A stretch of 10,560 nt of DNA from MGBC108787 sp964430695. GTDB lineage: Bacteria > Bacillota_I > Bacilli_A > RF39 > UBA660. A program made the translations under genes and the position numbers. How positions within the stretch are numbered: the stretch's first letter is position 1; each line of letters starts with the position of its first letter. This document shows, piece by piece, positions 1-4,986 of this stretch. A model generated the notes under the pieces. The model made no database searches. It had not been told where the DNA came from and was given only the letters and a program-made list of their open reading frames with translations. The DNA lies in the NCBI GenBank assembly GCA_964430695.1, contig CAYSFO010000043.1, positions 1 through 10,560 on the forward strand, in the 5' to 3' direction.

Positions 1-816
1 TGTTAAATTGATTTCTAAATGAACTGGTCCATCTTCTTTTTGAGAAATGAATGGTAGACTAATTTGGGTAGAAGTCATACCAGATAAATCTTTTTTGGCT
101 TTTTCGGCTGCGTCTTTAAGTCGTTGCATTGCCATTTTGTCTTTGGATAAATCAATACCATCGCTCTTTTTAAATTCATCAACTAAGAAGTCAATAATAC
201 GATTATCAAAGTCATCTCCACCTAGACGATTATTACCGCTAGTTGCTTTCACTTCGAATATTCCATCTCCAAGTTCAAGGATAGAAACATCGAAAGTTCC
301 TCCACCTAAGTCATACACCAAAATGGTTTGTAATTTATCTTGTTTTTCAAGTCCATAAGCTAATGCAGCAGCCGTTGGTTCATTTACGATTCTTTCTACT
401 TCCAATCCTGCAATTTTACCAGCATCTTTTGTTGCTTGACGTTCTGCATCATTAAAATAAGCTGGAACAGTAATAACTGCTTTTGTTACTTTGTCTCCTA
501 AGAAAGCTTCTGCATCTTTCTTTAATTTCATTAATATTTTTGCACTAATTTCTTGAGGAGTGAATTTTTTACCATTAATCTCTACTTTTTCTTTTGTTCC
601 CATCTTTCTTTTGATAGATGAAACTGTATTTTTATTGGTTACGGCTTGACGTTTTGCGTTTTCACCAACTAATTCTTCTCCATCCTCTTTAAACGCAACT
701 ACACTTGGAGTGGTTCTGTTTCCTTCTGCATTTGCAATAACAACAGGTTTACCTCCTTCTAAGTATGCTACACATGAATTTGTTGTACCTAAATCGATAC
801 CTATAATTTTTGCCAT
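1..816 (-). CDS. dnaK: Chaperone protein DnaK (Hsp70), N-terminal 272 residues, cut by the window edge
   Basis: DnaK is the ATP-dependent cytosolic Hsp70 chaperone that binds unfolded peptides with DnaJ and the exchange factor GrpE. The translation begins MAKIIGIDLGTTNSC, the phosphate-1 loop of the actin-like ATPase domain. It continues with EGNRTTPSVVAF, VTVPAYFNDAERQATKDAG (residues about 139-158), NEPTAAALAYG, the phosphate-2 motif VYDLGGGTFDVS and RLGGDDFD. It lacks the roughly 24-residue insertion of proteobacterial DnaK in the first quarter, as expected for Gram-positive DnaK. The start is ATG at 814-816, preceded by AAAGGTGA at good spacing, 22 nt after the grpE stop. The remaining ATPase domain, the substrate-binding domain and probably dnaJ lie beyond the left edge. 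It is the third gene of the CIRCE-controlled operon. Identity is certain; only the truncation by the window limits the entry. Confidence 0.98.
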   Translation of the reverse strand, partial: MAKIIGIDLGTTNSCVAYLEGGKPVVIANAEGNRTTPSVVAFKEDGEELVGENAKRQAVTNKNTVSSIKRKMGTKEKVEINGKKFTPQEISAKILMKLKKDAEAFLGDKVTKAVITVPAYFNDAERQATKDAGKIAGLEVERIVNEPTAAALAYGLEKQDKLQTILVYDLGGGTFDVSILELGDGIFEVKATSGNNRLGGDDFDNRIIDFLVDEFKKSDGIDLSKDKMAMQRLKDAAEKAKKDLSGMTSTQISLPFISQKEDGPVHLEINLT

Positions 817-838
817 ATTATAATCACCTTTCCTTTAT

Positions 839-1387
839 TTATTCACTTACTTTGACCATGGCAGGTCTTAATAATTTATCTTTATACATATATCCTTTTT
901 GAAGGATTTCTACTACTTTACCTTTTTCAACACCTTCTACTTTCGCCGTTAATACAGCTTCCATAAAGTTTGAATCAAAGTCTTTATTTAAGCAATCAAT
1001 TTCTTTAATTTCTTTTTCGTTTAAAACATTTACAAATCCAGAATAAATCATTTTAAATCCACTCAAGAATTTTGATAATTCATCTTCTAAATCTGTATCA
1101 TCCAATTTGATTGCTCTTTCAAAATTATCAATCGTTGGTAGAATTGCCTTAGCAAATTCTAAACCTTCATATTTATGAAGTTTACTAATTTCGTCTTCTA
1201 AACGCTTGCGCATATTTTGCATTTCTGCACTAATTCGAAGCACTTTATCTTGTAGAGCTGCATTTTCTGTTTTTAATACTTCTAGTTCTTTATTTCCTTT
1301 TATTTTTTTTACTTTCTCTTCTTTTTTTGGTTTCTCTTGTTCCATAACTTTTTCTTCTTGCTCTAATACTTCTGTTTCTTCATTCAT
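839..1387 (-). CDS. grpE: Nucleotide exchange factor GrpE
   Basis: GrpE releases ADP from DnaK and so drives the chaperone cycle. The 182-residue product has the family's usual length and layout. An acidic and lysine-rich disordered start (residues 1-30) is followed by a long coiled-coil helix (about 33-75, including AEMQNMRKRLEDE), a four-helix-bundle segment with LPTIDNFERAI, and the C-terminal beta domain. That domain holds the GrpE signature around residues 135-180 (FMEAVLTAKVEGVEKGKVVEILQKGY, then LLRPAMVKVSE). The ATG at 1385-1387 overlaps the hrcA TAA by one base (TAATG), so translation is probably coupled; a GGAG lies 11 nt upstream inside hrcA. It is co-transcribed with hrcA and dnaK. 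Nothing is unusual. Confidence 0.97.
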   Translation of the reverse strand: MNEETEVLEQEEKVMEQEKPKKEEKVKKIKGNKELEVLKTENAALQDKVLRISAEMQNMRKRLEDEISKLHKYEGLEFAKAILPTIDNFERAIKLDDTDLEDELSKFLSGFKMIYSGFVNVLNEKEIKEIDCLNKDFDSNFMEAVLTAKVEGVEKGKVVEILQKGYMYKDKLLRPAMVKVSE

Positions 1388-2400
1388 TACTTATCATTCT
1401 CCTCTTCCTCATTTAATTCTTTTTGTAAATAGGATAGAAGTCCTACTACACGATCGTATTCCATTCTTTTAGGACCTACAATTGCAATCGTTCCCTCTTC
1501 ACCATTTAATTTATATTTACTTTTTATGATGGTTATATTGGGGTCAAAATCATTTTCTTCTCCAATATATATTTTAATGTCGCCATCTTCTGCATCACTG
1601 TCAATTCTTTTGATGAAATCCTTATCTTCAAATTTACTCGCAAGTTTTTTGATTTCAAAAGCATCGTTATATTCTGGTTCATTAAATATTTTCGTTTTTC
1701 CACCGAAGTAAATATTTTGGCTTTTATTTAAAAAATCATTAAATGCATCGGCAAAGATATTATAAACTGTTTCATACTGCTTAATTTGTCTACTTATGAT
1801 AGGTTTGATTTCAAATTCTAACCTTTTTGAAACTTCATTAATCGGTGTACCTACCAGCATTTTATTAATAATTTCGCTTGTTTTTACAATTTCATTAATT
1901 TCTGCTTCATTTTCAATTAGAAATTGTTTATTTTCTACTATCCCTTTATCCGTACAAACAAGAGCAACAATTTTTTTATTTTCTATCGGAATAATATTTA
2001 CTTGTTTTAATGTATTTTCTTTCGAACTCTTTCCTAAAATAATACTTGTGTAATTCGTAAGTTCACTGATAATTTCTACTGTCTTGTTTATTGAATCACT
2101 TAATTCAAGTTCGTTATTTCTAAAAATAGTTTGTAGTTTTAAAACATCTTCTCCTGTTAATTCTTTTGGCTTCATTAGATTTTCTACATAATATTTATAT
2201 CCCGCTTCACTAGGAATTCTTCCTGATGAGATGTGATTTTTTTCAATATACCCTAGATTTTCTAAAACGGCCATTTCATTTCGAATGGTTGCACTTGAAC
2301 AATTAAATTTTTTACAAAGCGACTTCGAACCAATCGGCTTTACGGTTTTAATGTACGATTCTACAATAGCTTTTAAAATTTTATTTTGTCTTTCGTCCAC
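1387..2400 (-). CDS. hrcA: Heat-inducible transcription repressor HrcA
   Basis: HrcA is the dimeric repressor that binds CIRCE inverted repeats and holds down the chaperone genes until heat stress draws away GroEL. The N-terminal winged helix is clear: ERQNKILKAIVESYI, KPIGSKSL, SSATIRNEMAVLENLGYIE (about residues 35-53) and the wing SSGRIPSEAGYKYYV (about 58-72). A GAF-like dimerisation domain with LVGTPINEV and the closing AIVGPKRMEYDRVVGLLSYL follow. I place the start at the GTG of 2398-2400 (337 residues). AGAGGTG at 2407-2413 then sits 6 nt upstream, and the protein begins like other HrcA proteins (M-D-E-R-Q). The longer frame from GTG 2421 would bury the ribosome binding site in the coding region. 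First gene of the operon and self-regulated through two operators. Confidence 0.96.
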   Translation of the reverse strand: MDERQNKILKAIVESYIKTVKPIGSKSLCKKFNCSSATIRNEMAVLENLGYIEKNHISSGRIPSEAGYKYYVENLMKPKELTGEDVLKLQTIFRNNELELSDSINKTVEIISELTNYTSIILGKSSKENTLKQVNIIPIENKKIVALVCTDKGIVENKQFLIENEAEINEIVKTSEIINKMLVGTPINEVSKRLEFEIKPIISRQIKQYETVYNIFADAFNDFLNKSQNIYFGGKTKIFNEPEYNDAFEIKKLASKFEDKDFIKRIDSDAEDGDIKIYIGEENDFDPNITIIKSKYKLNGEEGTIAIVGPKRMEYDRVVGLLSYLQKELNEEEENDK

Positions 2401-2414
2401 TCGCATCACCTCTT

Positions 2415-2441
2415 TTAGCACTACTAATTCGTAATTGCTAA
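2415..2441 (-). promoter_or_regulatory. Downstream CIRCE operator next to the hrcA ribosome binding site
   Basis: TTAGCACTA-N9-AATTGCTAA, exactly 27 nt as in the CIRCE consensus TTAGCACTC-N9-GAGTGCTAA. The right arm matches at 7 of 9 positions. It covers the predicted transcription start and ends one base before the AGAGGTG ribosome binding site, so it would block initiation and could also fold at the mRNA 5' end. Confidence 0.82.
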
Positions 2442-2445
2442 CATC

Positions 2446-2474
2446 ATTATAATAGTATGCTTAGCACTTGTCAA
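2446..2474 (-). promoter_or_regulatory. Consensus SigA-type promoter of hrcA-grpE-dnaK
   Basis: On the minus strand a perfect TTGACA (2469-2474) and a perfect TATAAT (2446-2451) are separated by exactly 17 nt. Transcription should start near 2439. The -35 box lies inside the upstream CIRCE, and the start site lies inside the downstream CIRCE, so a strong promoter is combined with tight HrcA repression. Confidence 0.93.
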
Positions 2475-2488
2475 TATATGAGTGCTAA
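2461..2488 (-). promoter_or_regulatory. Upstream CIRCE operator (one base longer spacer)
   Basis: Inverted repeat TTAGCACT / AGTGCTAA, identical to the CIRCE half-sites. The gap between these 8-mers is 12 nt instead of the canonical 11 (C-N9-G), so this copy has one extra base and one changed arm end. It overlaps the -35 box. HrcA, encoded next door, is the expected ligand. Confidence 0.88.
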
Positions 2489-2628
2489 TTTTACAAAATT
2501 TTTGTGATAAGCTTGTAAAGTTGCTAATCAAATGCCTAATGATAGTTATTTCTCTTATTCTTATTCATTAATACACGAAAAGATAAAAAGGTTGTATTTC
2601 TATAAAATTGTGATAAACTTAAGTTGTA
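2489..2628. other. AT-rich spacer upstream of the hrcA operator
   Basis: No gene is supported here. A palindromic ACAAAA-T-TTTTGT lies inside a wider TTTACAA/TTGTAAA inverted repeat (2490-2519), directly upstream of the CIRCE. It could be AT-rich promoter-flanking DNA or the end of the transcript arriving from the small ORF at 2651-2788. I see no clear U-tract terminator for that transcript. Confidence 0.4.
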
Positions 2629-2655
2629 GAGCTTTAGGAACTCCTAATGCCTACC
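2629..2655 (-). repeat. 3' arm of a 25-nt long-distance pairing
   Basis: This 27-nt segment, which includes the stop codon of the small ORF, is complementary to the leader segment 2826-2850. In the minus-strand RNA all 25 leader bases can pair, with two G-U wobbles and two single-base bulges on this side. Both strands of the helix begin or end in GAGCUUUAG/CUAAAGCUC. Confidence 0.75.
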
Positions 2656-2788
2656 TATGTTGGTTGACATTTACTATTACTGTTTTTATAACAATAATAG
2701 TTGATGTCTTTTTTTGACCTTTCGAATTGAGAATGAATCCCAAAACCCCATGAACAAAATCGATTAAGATTTCTCTTAATACAACCAT
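2651..2788 (-). CDS. 45-residue hydrophobic peptide, candidate type I toxin
   Basis: A small ORF that starts at ATG 2786-2788, 5 nt after an AAAGGAG ribosome binding site, and ends at TAG 2651-2653. The peptide begins MVVLREILIDFVHGVLGFIL and carries a lysine-rich stretch (SKGQKK, residues 22-27). A second hydrophobic segment (TIIVIKTVIV, 30-39) and a short polar tail follow. Small basic membrane peptides of this size are typical of type I toxins, but I do not recognise a known family in the residues. The case rests on context. The ribosome binding site is sequestered by an upstream CCTCC, the mRNA ends are complementary, a stable hairpin follows the start codon, and a strong antisense promoter lies inside the gene. 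It overlaps a longer, unsupported frame at 2655-2915. Alternatives are an ordinary small membrane protein or a decayed mobile repeat. Confidence 0.6.
   Translation of the reverse strand: MVVLREILIDFVHGVLGFILNSKGQKKTSTIIVIKTVIVNVNQHR
2664..2692 (+). promoter_or_regulatory. Antisense promoter inside the small hydrophobic ORF
   Basis: On the plus strand a perfect TTGACA (2664-2669), a 17-nt spacer (2670-2686) and TATAAC (2687-2692, 5 of 6 consensus) lie in the 3' part of the ORF at 2651-2788. It points back toward that ORF's start codon and leader. Transcription would begin near 2699. No plus-strand gene lies downstream, so its natural product is an RNA antisense to the ORF's 5' half. Confidence 0.75.
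2763..2780 (-). repeat. Hairpin with GAAA tetraloop just after the small ORF start codon
   Basis: Perfect inverted repeat ATTAAGA-GAAA-TCTTAAT as read on the minus strand, covering codons 3-9 of the small ORF. A 7-bp stem capped by a GNRA-type loop this close to the start codon would hinder initiation, and it offers a loop for pairing with the antisense RNA. Confidence 0.75.
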
Positions 2789-2793
2789 AGTTT

Positions 2794-2809
2794 CTCCTTT
2801 CTACGGGAG
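2794..2809 (-). promoter_or_regulatory. Ribosome binding site hairpin (CTCC/GGAG)
   Basis: On the minus strand CTCC (2806-2809) can pair across an 8-nt loop with GGAG (2794-2797), the Shine-Dalgarno sequence of the 45-residue ORF. The upstream CCTCC mimics the 16S rRNA anti-Shine-Dalgarno. Sequestration of this kind is common in type I toxin mRNAs. Confidence 0.6.
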
Positions 2810-2825
2810 GTAAAAAGAATAATAT

Positions 2826-2850
2826 GGTAGACATCAGAGTTCTAAAGCTC
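2826..2850 (-). repeat. 5' arm of a 25-nt long-distance pairing
   Basis: Partner of 2629-2655. With the -10 box proposed at 2860-2865, this arm begins within a few bases of the mRNA 5' end, so the two ends of the small transcript would fold together. The pair could instead be terminal inverted repeats of a small mobile element, but I see no target-site duplication outside the arms. Confidence 0.75.
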
Positions 2851-2859
2851 CGGTTATTT

Positions 2860-2905
2860 ATAATAAACAATCTTTTATAAAAGTGAAAGGAAAAGAGGCC
2901 GTCAA
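2860..2905 (-). promoter_or_regulatory. Probable promoter region of the small ORF transcript
   Basis: Two readings are possible on the minus strand. One uses TTGACG (2900-2905), 17 nt and TTTTAT (2877-2882). The other uses the -10 box TATTAT (2860-2865) with only a weak -35. The second would start the RNA near 2853, right at the pairing arm. I cannot decide between them. Confidence 0.5.
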
Positions 2906-2921
2906 AGTTCGACATTTTGAC
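2901..2921. repeat. Inverted repeat GTCAAA-N9-TTTGAC, possible operator
   Basis: A perfect 6-bp inverted repeat with 9-nt spacing overlaps the TTGACG -35 candidate of the small ORF. It could be a repressor site, but the arms are short and chance is a fair alternative. Confidence 0.3.
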
Positions 2922-2947
2922 AAAGAAAAAGGAATAATTAATTCCTT
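2922..2947 (-). terminator. Terminator overlapping the stop codon of the AbiEi/TPR gene
   Basis: On the minus strand a 7-bp stem AAGGAAT/ATTCCTT (2941-2947 with 2929-2935) and a 5-nt loop are followed by TTTCTTT. The stem includes the last codons and the TAA of the gene at 2938-4659. It is AT-rich, hence moderate strength. Confidence 0.65.
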
Positions 2948-4659
2948 AGTTTTAATGCTAATTCAATAAAGAATGCTTTTTCTCCTGTGTAAGATGTAAA
3001 AACGGTTTCAATTGCCATAGCTATTTTCTCATCTTCATAATGCGGATATTTTTCTTTTATTTTCTTTTTAAAAATATTCTCAATTACAATTAAGCTATTT
3101 AAAGCTTCTTCACTATCCGGATTTTTTCGATATTTATTCGCTAAGGTCACTAATATATCTGTCTCCATTTTGAAACGAACAGATAATTCCATACTGATTC
3201 CTTCATTTAAATCATAATTTAAGAAAGCATTATTTGTTATATTTTCAAGTTCCTCTGGAGATAAAACACTTCCATATAAAGCAGAATACTCATCATAAAC
3301 TTGGGCTTTATACTGTAAAACTTTTGCATCTTGCAACCAATTTCTTTGCGTTTGTAGCTTCTCTTTTGTATTATTTCCTTTTTCCTGTTCTTCGGTTTTT
3401 ATTCCTTTTTTTTGTTTTGCTTTTTTCTTTTTCTTAGAGCCACTATTAGTTCCTTGTCTAGATACATCACTTTTTTGCTCGGTTACTGCTTCTACTTTAA
3501 CTTCTACTTCTTTTTTAGCAGAAACACTTTCTGTAGCGGTAACTTCTTCTATTTCCTCTTTCGTTTCTTCCTCTTGAGCAAAAGCTTGTTCTGTTTTTTC
3601 TTCTTTTGTATCTAGACTTGGATTATTTAGAGGAGGTTTTATTTTCATTTCATCTTGCTCTACTCTTTCTGCCTTTAGTTTACTAATTTCATTATTAATA
3701 TCCATTAAAAGTATATATATTGGATCAAATTTAGCATTGTTTTTCTTCAGTTTGTTATAAGAGGCACTTAAAGATAAAGCTAGCTTATAGTTTTTACTAT
3801 CTATAGCTTCTAAGGTTGTATCAGTATTGTAAAATTTTATTTCTGGAATTGTTTTGGTTGTTAAGATTTCTAATAAATCTTGCGTTAAAGATAAAATATA
3901 ACGCTCTTTTTCACTTAATGATTGTTTTTCTTGTATTTTTTCTAAATAATTTTTTAATTTTCTATAATCTTTAGCTATTAATAATCCTAAAATGGCATTT
4001 CTCCTCTCAATTTGTCTTTTTGCCGCTTGATTTAATAGTACTTTTATAATTTTTCCTTTAATTGTCATTGCTCCTTGTTCTGTTATCCATTGATTGCATT
4101 GATAAAGGGCTAATTTGAATTTTTGATTTGAAGCAGATATCCTTAACATATTGCAAAGACAAGCATTATCAAATCTTTTATCTTTAAAGTCTTCATATGA
4201 TAAATTTTTGGTGTATTCTTGAAATTGTTTTGGAATTTCTGTGATTAAGTTTAATAAATACAAATAAAAGTTAGTGTTAGACTTGCTTACTTCATTATCA
4301 TTTTTATATAAATTTTTAAGATATTCAAAAGCTTTTTCATACTCTTTATTTTGAATACTCCTTAGTAGCAAATTCATACATGCTGCAGTATCCTTAGGAT
4401 TCAATTTATAACAGACTTCAAAACAAGTGGTTGCTCTTTCAGGCTGGTTATGCATTATTAAATATTTTGCATATCCCACTAAATTATGAGTTGCAGAAAG
4501 AGAATAACTTCCTCTTTTCATTCTTTCTAAAGTACCATTTTCTACAAGTTTTGTTAAATCTTTTGAATTAAAACCACAATTATTTAATTCTTTTGTCGTT
4601 AATGCTTTTTCATCAATTACGGTTTCATACATTTTATATAAATTTTCTTCATTTATCAT
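2938..4659 (-). CDS. AbiEi-like winged-helix / TPR-like protein with charged linker, function unknown
   Basis: The 573-residue product begins with a segment like the N-terminal winged helix of AbiEi-type (type IV) antitoxins: ALTTKELNNCGFNSKDLTKLVENGTLERMKRGSYSL, residues 19-54. Helical repeats reminiscent of tetratricopeptides follow at about 60-325, for example AKYLIMHNQPERATTCFEVCYKLNPKD. A disordered charged linker spans about 330-435, rich in E and then K, with KKKKKAKQKKG at 409-419. A helical C-terminal domain runs from 440 to 573. No signal peptide or membrane segment is seen, so it is probably cytosolic. No AbiEii nucleotidyltransferase gene lies next to it, so it is not a standard AbiE pair. 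The start follows AAGGAAGG by 9 nt. Its promoter contains a G12 tract, which suggests variable expression. The AbiEi resemblance comes from reading the motif, not from a search. Confidence 0.8.
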   Translation of the reverse strand: MINEENLYKMYETVIDEKALTTKELNNCGFNSKDLTKLVENGTLERMKRGSYSLSATHNLVGYAKYLIMHNQPERATTCFEVCYKLNPKDTAACMNLLLRSIQNKEYEKAFEYLKNLYKNDNEVSKSNTNFYLYLLNLITEIPKQFQEYTKNLSYEDFKDKRFDNACLCNMLRISASNQKFKLALYQCNQWITEQGAMTIKGKIIKVLLNQAAKRQIERRNAILGLLIAKDYRKLKNYLEKIQEKQSLSEKERYILSLTQDLLEILTTKTIPEIKFYNTDTTLEAIDSKNYKLALSLSASYNKLKKNNAKFDPIYILLMDINNEISKLKAERVEQDEMKIKPPLNNPSLDTKEEKTEQAFAQEEETKEEIEEVTATESVSAKKEVEVKVEAVTEQKSDVSRQGTNSGSKKKKKAKQKKGIKTEEQEKGNNTKEKLQTQRNWLQDAKVLQYKAQVYDEYSALYGSVLSPEELENITNNAFLNYDLNEGISMELSVRFKMETDILVTLANKYRKNPDSEEALNSLIVIENIFKKKIKEKYPHYEDEKIAMAIETVFTSYTGEKAFFIELALKLRN

Positions 4660-4762
4660 TCTTTTATTCCTTCCTTTAATACTTTCATATTAAGTACTCG
4701 TATGTCATGAAGTTTACTATTTCAAATAGGAAATACCTCTCTTTTATTTAAAATTGCTAATT

Positions 4763-4794
4763 ATTATACCCCCCCCCCCCGAACAAAAAGTCAA
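4763..4794 (-). promoter_or_regulatory. Promoter with G12 spacer tract, probably phase-variable
   Basis: On the minus strand TTGACT (4789-4794) and a perfect TATAAT (4763-4768) are separated by 20 nt, of which 12 are an unbroken run of G (4769-4780) touching the -10 box. With nine G the spacer would be the optimal 17 nt. The observed length predicts weak or no transcription of the downstream 573-residue gene. The leader from about 4756 to 4660 contains a 7-bp hairpin (about 4672-4692) shortly before the ribosome binding site. Confidence 0.75.
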
Positions 4795-4907
4795 CAGCAA
4801 AAAATCATCAAAATAATGATATACAATACATGTTAACCCCCTTAGAAAAAGGAATAACTTGACGATCATCCAAAAAATTCATCAATTCAAGAAAAAATGA
4901 AGACAAT

Positions 4908-4947
4908 AAAAAAGCAAATGGTATTTTTTAATGTCATTTACTTTTTT
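4908..4947 (-). terminator. Terminator after the membrane phosphodiesterase gene
   Basis: A 13-bp stem, AAAAAAGTAAATG with CATTTGCTTTTTT on the minus strand (one G-U pair), has a 14-nt loop. The stem ends in T6, so it can act as a rho-independent terminator; the A6 on the other side would make it work in both directions. It lies about 40 nt after the TAA at 4987. Confidence 0.8.
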
Positions 4948-4986
4948 ATTTTTCTTTTCAACCTTTTTTGTTTACACTATGTATTT

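Larger units (their letters stand above)
2699..2860 (+). ncRNA. Predicted antisense (antitoxin) RNA; 3' end uncertain
   Basis: Predicted from the promoter at 2664-2692. The RNA would be complementary to about the first 30 codons, the ribosome binding site and the leader of the 45-residue ORF. It would carry the hairpin at 2763-2780 with loop UUUC, complementary to the GAAA loop in the mRNA, a natural site for initial loop-loop contact. No strong terminator is visible. A short GAGTT/AGCTC-like hairpin at about 2837-2850 followed by a weak T-rich stretch could end it, so the right boundary is a guess. Confidence 0.45.
4660..4986. other. Regulatory intergenic region between the phosphodiesterase and the AbiEi/TPR gene
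   Basis: No gene is supported. From right to left it holds the terminator at 4908-4947, a weak ATCAT/ATGAT hairpin with a following T6 on the minus strand (about 4800-4822), the G12-spacer promoter (4763-4794) and the leader of the 573-residue gene. The stretch 4823-4907 shows nothing recognisable beyond short A- and C-rich runs. Confidence 0.6.

Noticed and set aside
47..358. 103-codon plus-strand ORF
   Set aside because: It is the reverse strand of dnaK, serine- and leucine-rich as expected for an antisense shadow.
2667..2714. Inverted repeat GACAT...ATGTC followed by T7 on the plus strand, read as a plus-strand terminator
   Set aside because: No plus-strand gene ends here, the stem is very AT-rich, and the segment is better explained as coding sequence of the small ORF carrying the antisense promoter.
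2532..2717. 61-codon plus-strand ORF
   Set aside because: No ribosome binding site, it covers the reverse of the small ORF's 3' end, and its aromatic-rich composition is typical of chance frames in AT-rich DNA.
2655..2915. 86-codon minus-strand ORF overlapping the small hydrophobic ORF
   Set aside because: It has no ribosome binding site at its ATG, runs through the promoter region and mRNA leader, and is of low-complexity composition. The 45-codon ORF in another frame has the correct AAAGGAG signal.
3406..3413. A8 run in the coding strand of the AbiEi/TPR gene as a second phase-variation site
   Set aside because: It lies in the lysine-coding linker, where such runs are expected from AAA codons, and the frame is intact.
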